Origin: Clostridia bacterium
GTDB lineage: Bacteria; Bacillota; Clostridia; Oscillospirales; CAG-382
DNA length: 16,968 nt
NCBI GenBank assembly: GCA_017646185.1
Contig: JAGCNA010000155.1
Coordinates: 1 to 16,968, forward strand
Reading direction: 5' to 3'
Part shown: piece by piece, positions 6,778-14,951 of the stretch
How positions within the stretch are numbered: the stretch's first letter is position 1
Layout: each line of letters opens with the position of its first letter
Program-made: the position numbers and the translations under genes
Notes under the pieces: model-generated
Databases searched by the model: none
Seen by the model: the letters and a program-made list of their open reading frames with translations, nothing else
What the model was told of the DNA's origin: nothing

Positions 6778-8049
6778 TTATTCATCACTATCTTCGACAG
6801 TAACTTCGAAGCCCTTTTCCACAAAATTTTTAGCCAGCTCTCTGCGGAAGGATTTATCCCGCAAAACCTCGGTAACGGTGAGATAAAATCTGCCTTTATA
6901 TGTTAAGCCCGAAACCTGGGTGGTATTTACACGGGGTGCGCCCAGCATAAAGCACATACCCGTAACGTATTTTTCCATTTCGGGAGTAAGAGGCACAACA
7001 CCCAACCCCGAATAGTTTGTTGTGAACTGGTTTTCTGATGCGGTGAGATACACCGTGCTTAACACGATGTTCTTTATAAACAGCGGCACTGCACGGACAA
7101 CAACGTTTTTTTCGTCTGCCACGTTGGTAGCCATTTGAGCGCTCATAAGCTTGGGCTGTAATTTATACCGAAGCATAGCGGAAATTTCCTTGGCGATAGA
7201 GGGAAAATCATATTCGCCGCACTTGGGGTCTATGCCTACGTTGGTATAAAGAGAGAAATTACGCAAGGTCTTGGTAGGATAATACCTGCGCATATTAACG
7301 GGAACGGAAACCTTGATTTCACCTTTGGAAAGAGTATTCTTTTGCAAATGATACAAGGTTTCGGTTATGCAGGCGGTAACGTATTCGTTTACAGTTACGT
7401 TTAATTCCTTTGCCTTGGCATGCAAAGCGGAAGCGTCCATAGAAAGAGTAACGTAGCCAAGACCTCTGTTGGGAAGTCTTTCACCCGTAAGGTGCCACGC
7501 TTTACTTTCCTTGCGCTTTAATTTTGCGCCTTTCTCTGCGTATTTTATAAAAGCATCTTCGAGTTCCTCTTCCGAAATATTATCACCGCAATCAAGTATA
7601 CCCAGTTCCGGCGCAGGAAGAACCTCTGTGTGTCCCAAAAGGAAAAGATACCTTGCCCATAAAGTGCGCATAAAGGTAAGCGCGGTAGTACCGTCGCACA
7701 GAGAATGGAAAAATTCGCCGGCTATTCGGTTACTACCGTACCTGATACGAAACATATAACCGCCCTGACCCTTGAAATCCATTCTGCGGAGAGGATTTAT
7801 AACGTCCTGCTCCAAAGGAAGGTCGTTATCGTTAGGGTCAAAATAATACCAAAAAGCGCCGACACGAAGTCTGACGCGAAAGTGCGGTAATCTGTCCGCA
7901 ACGTCAGAAAGTGCTTGTGAAAGCACCTTCTGATCTATTGGTTCCGCAAAATCTGCGGATATTCTGAACAACATATTATGGGAGCCGTTTTGTATCGCCG
8001 GAAATATAAGTGCGGCGTTATCCAGCTTCCAGGATTGTTTTTTTGCCAT
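6778..8049 (-). CDS. Condensation-fold acyltransferase (alcohol acetyltransferase-like)
   Basis: This 423-residue protein belongs to the CoA-dependent acyltransferase/condensation-domain superfamily. The key motif H-x3-D-G is visible as H115-SLC-D119-G120 in GEFFHSLCDGTTALTF; the histidine is the general base that lets an alcohol or amine attack an acyl thioester. The first His of the classical HHxxxDG is a Phe here. Other family-like stretches are VSVPVNMRRYYPTKTLRNFS (middle, start of the second subdomain) and NYSGLGVVPL near the C-terminus (the DFG-like region that shapes the active-site channel). No carrier-protein or adenylation domain is present, so it is a stand-alone enzyme. No signal peptide or membrane segment. 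The donor and acceptor are unknown; the coupled zinc-ribbon membrane protein suggests a membrane-associated substrate, such as a lipid or envelope component (inference). It directly abuts the transketolase C subunit gene (TAAATG). Confidence 0.8.
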   Translation of the reverse strand: MAKKQSWKLDNAALIFPAIQNGSHNMLFRISADFAEPIDQKVLSQALSDVADRLPHFRVRLRVGAFWYYFDPNDNDLPLEQDVINPLRRMDFKGQGGYMFRIRYGSNRIAGEFFHSLCDGTTALTFMRTLWARYLFLLGHTEVLPAPELGILDCGDNISEEELEDAFIKYAEKGAKLKRKESKAWHLTGERLPNRGLGYVTLSMDASALHAKAKELNVTVNEYVTACITETLYHLQKNTLSKGEIKVSVPVNMRRYYPTKTLRNFSLYTNVGIDPKCGEYDFPSIAKEISAMLRYKLQPKLMSAQMATNVADEKNVVVRAVPLFIKNIVLSTVYLTASENQFTTNYSGLGVVPLTPEMEKYVTGMCFMLGAPRVNTTQVSGLTYKGRFYLTVTEVLRDKSFRRELAKNFVEKGFEVTVEDSDE

Positions 8050-8979
8050 TTATTTACCCAAAGCTTTAAGTGCCTTTGCGGTTATTCCCTCTGCGTCAAG
8101 TCCGAAATGGGAAACCAGAACGCCTGCAGAAGCGCTGGTACCGAATTCATCGTTTACGCCGAGACGGATAACCTTGCAAGGAGTGGTTTCGCAAACCGCT
8201 TCACAAACTGCGCTGCCCAGACCGCCGATAACGGAATGTTCTTCTGCGGTAAGGATAACGCCGCAACGGGATGCGTAATAATTTGCAAGCTCTTTATCAA
8301 AGGGCTTGATCGTATGAATGTCCACAACAGCGGCGGAAACGCCTTTTTCTGCCAAAGCTTCTCTTGCCTTTATAGCGGCGGCAACGGTTATACCGGTAGC
8401 GAAGATTGCTATATCGGTACCGTCTGCCACAACGTTACCCTTGCCAACCTCGTTGTTGGAGCAATCGGTAAATACCTGCTCAACGGCATATCTGCCGAGA
8501 CGGATATATACGGGACCGTCTATTTCCAAAGCCTTTTTAACTGCCCACTGGGTTTCTGCGGAATCTGCGGGGCAAAATACTGTCATACCGGGGATACCGC
8601 GCATAAGAGAAATATCCTCTATACACTGATGGGAAGCGCCATCCTCACCTACGGTGATACCTGCGTGGGAAGCGGCGATTTTTACGTTAAGTCTGGGATA
8701 ACCAATGGAATTTCTGATCTGTTCAAACGCTCTTCCGGTAGCAAACATTGCAAAAGAAGAAGCGAAAACGGGAACGCCTGCAGCAGCCATACCTGCGGCA
8801 ACAGACATCATATTTCCTTCTGCGATACCGCAGTTGAAAAATCTTTCGGGGAACTTATCTCCAAAGGTTTTTGTGTTGGTGGAACCGGAAAGGTCTGCAT
8901 CCAGCACGAAAAACATTTTTTCTTCGCCTAAAGCGGCAAGAGTTTTACCGTATGCAACACGGGTAGCCTGTTTTTCCAT
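8050..8979 (-). CDS. Transketolase, C-terminal subunit (pyrimidine-binding and C-terminal domains)
   Basis: This 309-residue protein is the second half of a two-piece transketolase, which moves two-carbon ketol units between pentose-phosphate and glycolytic sugars using thiamine diphosphate. The Pyr domain has the cofactor-activating glutamate in FNCGIAEGNM (E54), then GVPVFASSFAMFATGRAFEQ and SHAGITVGEDGASHQ. The DPxGRY-like C-terminal domain begins after about 190 (NVVADGTDIAIFATG) and contains VVDIHTIKPFD. The ATG overlaps the stop of the N-subunit gene by one base (TAATG), with AAAGGAG upstream, which would give matched amounts of both subunits. Related two-subunit enzymes include DXP synthase-like and sugar-specific transketolases, so the exact substrate is inferred. 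Split transketolases are common in anaerobic Bacillota and archaea; this is not a frameshift, because both halves have complete domains and their own ribosome sites. Confidence 0.93.
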   Translation of the reverse strand: MEKQATRVAYGKTLAALGEEKMFFVLDADLSGSTNTKTFGDKFPERFFNCGIAEGNMMSVAAGMAAAGVPVFASSFAMFATGRAFEQIRNSIGYPRLNVKIAASHAGITVGEDGASHQCIEDISLMRGIPGMTVFCPADSAETQWAVKKALEIDGPVYIRLGRYAVEQVFTDCSNNEVGKGNVVADGTDIAIFATGITVAAAIKAREALAEKGVSAAVVDIHTIKPFDKELANYYASRCGVILTAEEHSVIGGLGSAVCEAVCETTPCKVIRLGVNDEFGTSASAGVLVSHFGLDAEGITAKALKALGK

Positions 8980-9800
8980 TACGCATTTGCTCCTTTCAGT
9001 TCATTAAGAGCAAGTTCCTTTTGCTCGTCGTTAGTAGCAACACCGTGCCACTTGTAGTTGTTTTCCATAAAGGAAACGCCCTTGCCCTTTACTGTCTTCA
9101 TAATAACAGCGCAAGGCTTGTCTTTTATCTTAAGCGCTTCTTCTACTGCGGCATCGATAGCGGCAAAATCGTGTCCGTCTATAACGAGGGTGTGCCAGCC
9201 GAAGGAAGCGAACTTTTCGTCAATGGGAGTGGGGTTCATTACGTCTGTAACTGCGCCGTCTATCTGGTAGCCGTTAAAATCAACGAAAGCGATGAGATTA
9301 TCAAGCTTATAGTGGGATGCAAACATTGCAGCTTCCCAAACCTGACCTTCTTCACATTCGCCGTCACCCAGCAATGTATAAACACGCCAGTTTTTATTGG
9401 TAGCTTTTGCGGTCATAGCCATACCGCAAGCCGCAGAAATACCCTGACCGAGAGAGCCGGTAGACATATCCACACCGGGAGTGGTCTTCATATCGGGGTG
9501 TCCCTGAAGGAAGCTTCCGAGCTTACGCAGTTCGGTAAGACGGGAAGGATCAAAAAATCCTCTGTGTGCAAGCGCTGCGTAAAGTGCGGGAGCGCAATGT
9601 CCCTTGGAAAGAACGAAGCGGTCTCTATCCTCCCACTTGGGATTGACGGGATCCACGTTCATTCTATGAAAATAAAGATAGGTAATAAGCTCTGTGCAAG
9701 ACAGAGAACCGCCGGGATGTCCCGATTTTGCGGCGTGGGTAGATTCAATAATGCCGATACGAACGGCATTGGCTTTTTCCTGCAAAAGTTGTACGTTCAT
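8979..9800 (-). CDS. Transketolase, N-terminal subunit (diphosphate-binding domain)
   Basis: This 273-residue protein carries the PP domain of transketolase. Visible are SGHPGGSLS (26-34), FVLSKGHCAPALYAAL (62-77), GVDMSTGSLGQGIS (109-122) and the thiamine diphosphate/magnesium motif beginning GDGECEEGQVWEAAMF at 145 and ending in DFNGYQIDG about 30 residues later. It must pair with the C-subunit encoded immediately downstream. Of two adjacent ATGs (9801-9803 and 9798-9800) I chose the second, because GAGGAG lies 6 bases before it but only 3 before the first; the difference is one residue. The start overlaps the rluD stop (TGATG). In the non-oxidative pentose phosphate pathway this supplies ribose-5-phosphate and erythrose-4-phosphate. 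It is unusual as direct neighbour of rluD in the otherwise conserved ylm-divIVA-ileS-lspA order. Confidence 0.93.
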   Translation of the reverse strand: MNVQLLQEKANAVRIGIIESTHAAKSGHPGGSLSCTELITYLYFHRMNVDPVNPKWEDRDRFVLSKGHCAPALYAALAHRGFFDPSRLTELRKLGSFLQGHPDMKTTPGVDMSTGSLGQGISAACGMAMTAKATNKNWRVYTLLGDGECEEGQVWEAAMFASHYKLDNLIAFVDFNGYQIDGAVTDVMNPTPIDEKFASFGWHTLVIDGHDFAAIDAAVEEALKIKDKPCAVIMKTVKGKGVSFMENNYKWHGVATNDEQKELALNELKGANA

Positions 9801-10699
9801 CATATTCTCCTCAAAACGTCCTTAAAGAAATCGGGCAATTCTGCACCAAAGGACATTATTTCACCCGTTATGGGGTGTGTAAATGAAATATATTCAGCAA
9901 ACAGACACTGTCCTCTAAGACCCAGCGAATGTTTGGGGTTACCGTAGACAGGATCCCCAATGACAGGATGTCCCATATACGCCATGTGCACTCTGATCTG
10001 GTGAGTGCGTCCTGTTTCAAGAGTAAGCTCAAGATGAGTGTACCCTGCCAGCCGTTCTATTACACGGTAGTGTGTGACGGCAGGTTTTGAATTTACGTTT
10101 GTTACTGCGAACTTTTTGCGGTCTGTACCGCTTCTGCCGATGGGCTTGTCGATAGTTCCGCTGTCTTCACGGATATTACCTACCACAATTGTTCTGTAAC
10201 GTCTCGTAAACGAGTGTACCGCAATCTGCTCTGCCAATCCCGTATGGGCGGCATCTGTTTTTGCAACGATAAGCAAGCCTGCGGTGTCTTTATCGATCCT
10301 ATGAACGATACCCGGTCGGATTTTTCCGTTTATGGAAGAAAGTCTGCCGGCGCAATGATGTAAAAGGGCGTTGACCAAGGTTCCGTCCGGATTGCCGGGG
10401 GCGGGATGGACCACCATCCCCTGGGGCTTGTTGACCACCAGCAGATGCTCATCCTCATAGACGATATCCACCGGTATGTCTTGGGGTAATGCTTCTATGG
10501 GCTCGGGAGGAGGAAGTGTTGTTTCCACCATATCCCCTTCCCTGAGCTTATAGTTTTTTGTGCTTTGTTTTCCGTTCACGGTTACAGAGCCGTTTGATAT
10601 AAGCTCCTGCGCCGCGGAACGGCTGACACCTTCTGACACAGATACGAAAATATCAAGTCTTGTGCCGATATTTTCTTGTTCTGCAACCATCAGTGCCAT
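9800..10699 (-). CDS. rluD: RluD-type 23S rRNA pseudouridine synthase (YlyB-like)
   Basis: This 299-residue enzyme of the RsuA/RluA family isomerises uridine to pseudouridine in large-subunit rRNA. An N-terminal S4 RNA-binding domain (about 12-62; TRLDIFVSVSEGVSRSAAQE) precedes the catalytic domain. VVNKPQGMVVHPAPGN (88-103) and the catalytic-aspartate motif HRIDKDTAGLL (D136 in HRID) are present, as is LETGRTHQIRVHM further on. The length fits RluD (E. coli 326, Bacillus YlyB about 300). The position right after lspA is the one held by ylyB in Bacillus. Many Bacillota have several RluA/RluD paralogues, so the exact target uridines (1911/1915/1917 in E. coli RluD) are inferred. The start ATG 10699 is 3 bases after the lspA stop with AGGA in the end of lspA; the alternative ATG at 10690 has no ribosome site. 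Confidence 0.93.
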   Translation of the reverse strand: MALMVAEQENIGTRLDIFVSVSEGVSRSAAQELISNGSVTVNGKQSTKNYKLREGDMVETTLPPPEPIEALPQDIPVDIVYEDEHLLVVNKPQGMVVHPAPGNPDGTLVNALLHHCAGRLSSINGKIRPGIVHRIDKDTAGLLIVAKTDAAHTGLAEQIAVHSFTRRYRTIVVGNIREDSGTIDKPIGRSGTDRKKFAVTNVNSKPAVTHYRVIERLAGYTHLELTLETGRTHQIRVHMAYMGHPVIGDPVYGNPKHSLGLRGQCLFAEYISFTHPITGEIMSFGAELPDFFKDVLRRI

Positions 10700-10702
10700 A
10701 AA

Positions 10703-11242
10703 TTATTCTTCCTGTTCTTCTTGTTCTTCGATAACTTCGGGATTTTCCATTGCCTTTTGCTCTGCTATTCTTTTTTCGACTTTGCTTTCAAAAAACAGCA
10801 TATACACGCAAAGGATAACTGCGCCTACGGTAATAAATGCATCTGCAAGGTTGAAATAAAACCACGGCATCAAGGAAGAATACAAGAAATCCACCACCGC
10901 ATATTCACATTCAACGCCTGCGCGGAAGAGACGGTCGATCATATTTCCGATACCGCCGCCCAACAGCATGGATACCGAAACGGTAAGAAGGATATGCCTT
11001 TTGTTGTACTTGATTATACAGTATATTCCTGCGGCGATAGCCAACAGAGAAAACAGTATAAATACCCAGCGGGCATTGCTTAACATACCGAAAGCTGCGC
11101 CGTCGTTTTCCGTACGGTAAAACACCAGCAAATCTCCCAGCACCTTGATCGAGCCTTGCTCAAACTCCATACGGGAAACTACCAGAGTTTTGGAAAGCTG
11201 GTCCAAAGCCACCGTTAATATTACTATTATAGCCGCTAACAT
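10703..11242 (-). CDS. lspA: Lipoprotein signal peptidase (signal peptidase II)
   Basis: LspA is a four-helix membrane aspartyl protease that removes the signal peptide of diacylated prolipoproteins. All boxes are seen in the 179-residue product: DQLSK (14-18), N-x-GAAFG (46-52), GGGIGNMIDR (95-104), VVDF with catalytic D118, and FNLADAFI with catalytic D134. After the last helix (about 136-150) comes a 29-residue cytosolic tail ending in EEQEEQEE, more acidic than typical LspA tails, which are short. The gene overlaps the 3' end of ileS by 7 bases and has AAAGG 6 bases before its ATG. The ileS-lspA-rluD order is that of Bacillus and other Bacillota. The enzyme should process all lipoproteins of the cell. 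Confidence 0.96.
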   Translation of the reverse strand: MLAAIIVILTVALDQLSKTLVVSRMEFEQGSIKVLGDLLVFYRTENDGAAFGMLSNARWVFILFSLLAIAAGIYCIIKYNKRHILLTVSVSMLLGGGIGNMIDRLFRAGVECEYAVVDFLYSSLMPWFYFNLADAFITVGAVILCVYMLFFESKVEKRIAEQKAMENPEVIEEQEEQEE

Positions 11243-14037
11243 ACTACGCCTTTACATCTGGGACAAAGATTACCGCCATCGGAATCGGTATAAGGAGTTT
11301 CGGTGTATGCCCAGCATCTGTCGCACTTGACACCGGAAGCGGGAGTAACGTTAACTGCGATACCGGTTTCGGTTTCCTTAAATGCGTTTTCGGGAGCCGC
11401 TTCACAGCTTATTTCGGTATTACTTACGATAAACAGCTCGTTAAGTTCCTTATCGAAGGACTTGAACAGCTTGATAACATCGCTGTTTTCATCACCGTAG
11501 ATAACTACCTTTGCTTCAAGAGACTTACCGATAACCTTTGCGGCACGGGCAAGCTCAAGCGCTTTCATAACGTCATCACGTGCAGTGAAAACTGCGTTAT
11601 AGCGTTCCTCGCCGTCATATTCAAGGGCTGTATCGTAAACGGGAAGATCGTTAAGGAATACGCTTTCGGTATTATCGCTCTCAAGATGAGCCATAAAGCC
11701 CCATGTCTCTTCTGCGGTATAAGAAAGAACGGGAGCCAGCAGACGTGTGAGTGCATGTACGATCATATACATTGCGGTCTGTGCGGAACGTCTTGCGGGA
11801 TCATCAAGCTTTTCGCAATACAATCTATCCTTTGCGATATCAACGTAAAGCTTGGACATATCGTTTGCGCAGAAATTATTTACAGCGTGGTAAATATCGT
11901 GGAATTCGTAGGTTTCGTAAGCCTTGGTGCATTCTGCAACAAGCTTGTTAAGACGGGCAAGCGCCCAACGGTCAAGCGCACGCATTTCGCTTACGGGAAC
12001 AAAATGCTTTGCAGGGTCGAAATCCACTGCAGGATCTCCAAGGTTTGCAAGAAGAATACGAATGGTGTTTCTTATCTTGCGGTAGCTTTCGGAAAGCTGT
12101 TTGAAAATGTTATCGGAAGCGCGAACGTCTACGGTATAGTCGCTGGAAGCAACCCACAGACGGAGTATATCTGCGCCGTAAACCTTTATAATTTCCTCAG
12201 GTGCAACGGAGTTGCCCAAGGATTTGTGCATTGCTTTGCCTTCGCCGTCAACAACCCAACCGTGGGTAAGAACAGCTTTATAAGGAGCACCCTCGCCGAG
12301 AGCGCCAACAGCGGTGAGCAGAGAGGACTGGAACCATCCTCTGTACTGGTCTGCACCTTCGAGATAAAGGTCGGCAGGCCACTTTTCACCGGATTTCTTA
12401 AGAGAAGCGTAATGGGTAACGCCGCTATCGAACCAACCGTCAAGTGTATCGGTTTCCTTATTGAAGTGCTTGCCGCCGCAGAAGGGACAAACGTATCCTT
12501 CGGGAACGAGGCTGTCTGCATCGTCAATAAACCAGGCGTTGGATCCTCTTTCGGCAAAAACAGCGCTGATATTGCCTATGGTAGTATCGTCACAAATAGG
12601 CTTTCCGCAATCCTTACAGTAAACAACGGGAATGGGAAGACCCCACTGACGCTGACGGGAAATACACCAGTCTGCTCTTTCACGGATCATACCCGCCATT
12701 CTGTCCCCGCCCCAAGCAGGCATCCAGTTAACCTGTGCAGCCGCCTTGAGTGCATCTTCACGGAACGCTTCAACAGAACAGAACCACTGAGGTGTTGCAC
12801 GGAAGATGATGGGGTGCTTACAGCGCCAGCAATGAGGATACTGGTGCACCATTTCCTGAGAAGCAAACAAAGCGCCGCTTTCCTGCATATCAGCAAGGAT
12901 AGCCTTGTTGGATTCGGAATAGAACATGCCCGCATATTTGCCGGCTTCTTCTGTCTGGTAGCCTCTGTCGTCTACGGGAACGCAAATGCGGATACCGTAG
13001 CGCATACCGGTATAATAGTCATCTACACCGAAGCCGGGTGCGGTATGAACGCATCCCGTACCGCTGTCCATAGTTACGTACTCTGCGGTAACCAGCATGG
13101 AATCTCTTTCAAGGAAAGGATGGTATGCGGTTGCGTACTCAAAATCGCCGCCCTTGAAGGTTGCGATAATTTCGTAATCCTCAATACCGCCTGCAGCCAT
13201 AACCTTGCCTGCAAGAGCTTCGGCAACTATATAATTCTCGTTACCGGCTTTCACTACTGCGTACTTTTCTCTGGGATGCAGAGCAATCGCCATATTTCCG
13301 GGAAGAGTCCAGGTAGTGGTTGTCCAGATAACGAAATATGTGTTTTCTTTTTCGCAAACTCCATCAAGAAGTCCCTTATCATCCTTAACGCGGAACTTTA
13401 CGAAGATGGAAGTACAGGTATCGTCTTTATATTCGATTTCCGCCTCTGCAAGTGCGGTTTCATCGTGAGGGCACCAATATACGGGCTTCAAGCCTTTGTA
13501 GATATAGCCCTTCTTATACATTTCACCAAACACCTTGATTTCCTCTGCTTCGAAAGCAGGGTCCATGGTGCGGTAAGGGTTCTTCCAATCGCCCAGAACG
13601 CCCAGACGCTTGAAAGACTGCATCTGAAGCTGAACGAAATCTTCTGCAAAATCAAAGCAAGCGGAACGGAATTCGGCTGCAGACATCTTCTTTCTGTCCA
13701 GCTTATTCTTTTTGATAATTGCGCTTTCGATAGGCATACCGTGGTTATCCCAGCCGGGAACGTAATTAATGTGGTAGCCGCTCATGGATTTGTATTTGTT
13801 TATAAAATCCTTGAGTATTTTGTTAAGCGCGGTACCCATGTGGATATTACCGTTGGAGAACGGAGGTCCGTCATGAAGGACATAGGACTCCTTTCCTTCG
13901 TTACGGGCACACATTTTCTCGTATATATCTTCTTCCAGCCACTTGCGCTGTGTATCCGGCTCTCTCTGGGGGAGATTTGCACGCATAGGGAACGCTGTGG
14001 TAGGAAGATTAAGTGAATTCTTATAATCGTTCGCCAT
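11236..14037 (-). CDS. ileS: Isoleucyl-tRNA synthetase (bacterial type 1, zinc-binding)
   Basis: This 933-residue class I synthetase charges tRNA-Ile. The HIGH box is H66-M-G-T69 in PFSNGNIHMGTALN. The CP1 editing domain, which clears Val-tRNA-Ile, runs about 200-400 with WTTTTWTLPGN (about 238-248) and GTGCVHTAPGFGVDDY (about 326-341). The Rossmann second half has GADQYRGWFQSSLL (561-574) and the KMSKS box in variant form GKAMHKSLGN (A602-S606; the second Ser of KMSKS is retained, the first is His). The C-terminus ends in a zinc knuckle (C905-x2-C908 ... C925-x2-C928), as in type 1 enzymes of mesophilic bacteria. The ATG is 11 bases after AAGGAG. Only 15 bases separate it from divIVA, so no T-box leader precedes it here, and expression should follow the division operon. 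Confidence 0.97.
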   Translation of the reverse strand: MANDYKNSLNLPTTAFPMRANLPQREPDTQRKWLEEDIYEKMCARNEGKESYVLHDGPPFSNGNIHMGTALNKILKDFINKYKSMSGYHINYVPGWDNHGMPIESAIIKKNKLDRKKMSAAEFRSACFDFAEDFVQLQMQSFKRLGVLGDWKNPYRTMDPAFEAEEIKVFGEMYKKGYIYKGLKPVYWCPHDETALAEAEIEYKDDTCTSIFVKFRVKDDKGLLDGVCEKENTYFVIWTTTTWTLPGNMAIALHPREKYAVVKAGNENYIVAEALAGKVMAAGGIEDYEIIATFKGGDFEYATAYHPFLERDSMLVTAEYVTMDSGTGCVHTAPGFGVDDYYTGMRYGIRICVPVDDRGYQTEEAGKYAGMFYSESNKAILADMQESGALFASQEMVHQYPHCWRCKHPIIFRATPQWFCSVEAFREDALKAAAQVNWMPAWGGDRMAGMIRERADWCISRQRQWGLPIPVVYCKDCGKPICDDTTIGNISAVFAERGSNAWFIDDADSLVPEGYVCPFCGGKHFNKETDTLDGWFDSGVTHYASLKKSGEKWPADLYLEGADQYRGWFQSSLLTAVGALGEGAPYKAVLTHGWVVDGEGKAMHKSLGNSVAPEEIIKVYGADILRLWVASSDYTVDVRASDNIFKQLSESYRKIRNTIRILLANLGDPAVDFDPAKHFVPVSEMRALDRWALARLNKLVAECTKAYETYEFHDIYHAVNNFCANDMSKLYVDIAKDRLYCEKLDDPARRSAQTAMYMIVHALTRLLAPVLSYTAEETWGFMAHLESDNTESVFLNDLPVYDTALEYDGEERYNAVFTARDDVMKALELARAAKVIGKSLEAKVVIYGDENSDVIKLFKSFDKELNELFIVSNTEISCEAAPENAFKETETGIAVNVTPASGVKCDRCWAYTETPYTDSDGGNLCPRCKGVVC

Positions 14038-14052
14038 TTTTATGAGTACTCC

Positions 14053-14931
14053 TTAGTCTTCGTCGTCTTCGTTAAATAATCTGTACATTTCCTCATCGGA
14101 GCAAATGTTTTTTTCATCGGTATCGCCGCCGATATCGGGAAGTATTACCGTTGCGGCGGTATCCTGCTCGGTTTCTTTTTCCAAAGCAATGTTTTCTTCT
14201 ATGATCTTGCGCAGTCCTTCATCCGGCTCCTCGATGGGCATTTCGTCCGCAGGGAGGATTATTGTATCCGAAGGAGAAGGCTCGGGAGAAGTGAAGTGGG
14301 GCATGGAAAATTCGTTTTCGTCAAGCTCTTGCTCTGCCTGCTGTTCTTCTTCCGCACGGCGGATAATCTCTTCCTGCTCTCTGCGCACACGCTCGGAACG
14401 GATCTCTTCTTCGATAGTAGCCTTTACTTCGCCGAATATCTTTCCTACCAGCTCGCTATCGGAAGGAAGGACAAGCTCTTCCAGCTCGTTGACAGAAATG
14501 TTGCGTACTTCCTCGATCTGGGTGCGGTAAGCTTCGAAAAGCTTCTTTTTGAAATCCAGAACGGTTGCACGCACTGTCCACAGCTCTTCTTTTTCTTTTG
14601 CGATCTGTATCTTAAAATCTTCGATAACGGAATCGCAGCGTTTTTTAATGGATTCGGTAATAATGTCTGCACGCTCATTGGCATCGCGTATTATTTTCTC
14701 ACCCATTTTCTGTGCGGAAACGAGAGTATTGCGTATAGACTCTTCCTCGTCACGTATTTCGTCCAGATTGGTAACTACGATACGAAGCTTTCTGTCCAAT
14801 TCTATATTCTCGCGATACACTTCGGTGTATTTATCAATGAGAAAATTGATATAATCATCTACCTCGGCAACGTTATAGCCTTTAAGGCTTTTGCCAAAGG
14901 TTTTATTTTTAAGTTCGTGCGGTGCCAGCAT
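14053..14931 (-). CDS. divIVA: DivIVA domain cell-division/polarity protein
   Basis: The N-terminal about 60 residues form the membrane-curvature-sensing DivIVA domain (MLAPHELKNKTFGKSLKGYN followed by VAEVDDYINFLIDKY). A long coiled coil follows to about residue 200, with charged heptads such as RERVRREQEEII-type segments and an E-rich EEEQQAEQELDENEF. The final third is acidic and low-complexity (SPEPSPSDTI, PIEEPDEGL, ending NEDDED). At 292 residues it is longer than Bacillus DivIVA (164) because of this tail. DivIVA collects at negatively curved septal and polar membranes and recruits division or polar partners. It sits in the standard place, upstream of ileS and downstream of yggT; the ylmH gene normally between yggT and divIVA is absent. 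The start ATG at 14929-14931 is preceded by GGGGG with a 9-10 base gap. Confidence 0.93.
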   Translation of the reverse strand: MLAPHELKNKTFGKSLKGYNVAEVDDYINFLIDKYTEVYRENIELDRKLRIVVTNLDEIRDEEESIRNTLVSAQKMGEKIIRDANERADIITESIKKRCDSVIEDFKIQIAKEKEELWTVRATVLDFKKKLFEAYRTQIEEVRNISVNELEELVLPSDSELVGKIFGEVKATIEEEIRSERVRREQEEIIRRAEEEQQAEQELDENEFSMPHFTSPEPSPSDTIILPADEMPIEEPDEGLRKIIEENIALEKETEQDTAATVILPDIGGDTDEKNICSDEEMYRLFNEDDED

Positions 14932-14951
14932 CCGACACTACCCCCTTTAAA

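Noticed and set aside
8050..9800. Frameshifted transketolase pseudogene
   Set aside because: Both halves have complete domains, their own ribosome sites and a clean TAATG junction. This is the normal two-subunit form.
11686..14016. A 776-codon open frame on the plus strand opposite ileS
   Set aside because: It mirrors ileS codon structure, has no family motif, and its Cys/His/Asn-rich composition is typical of an antisense shadow. The same holds for the plus-strand frames at 7978-8931 and 9021-9947 opposite the transketolase genes.
11236..14037. Mupirocin-resistant IleS2-type enzyme
   Set aside because: The C-terminal zinc knuckle and the 933-residue length fit the ordinary bacterial type 1 enzyme; the AMHKS variant alone is not evidence of resistance.
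14038..14052. T-box riboswitch before ileS
   Set aside because: Only 15 bases lie between divIVA and ileS, too little for a T-box leader, and no such structure is seen inside the divIVA end.
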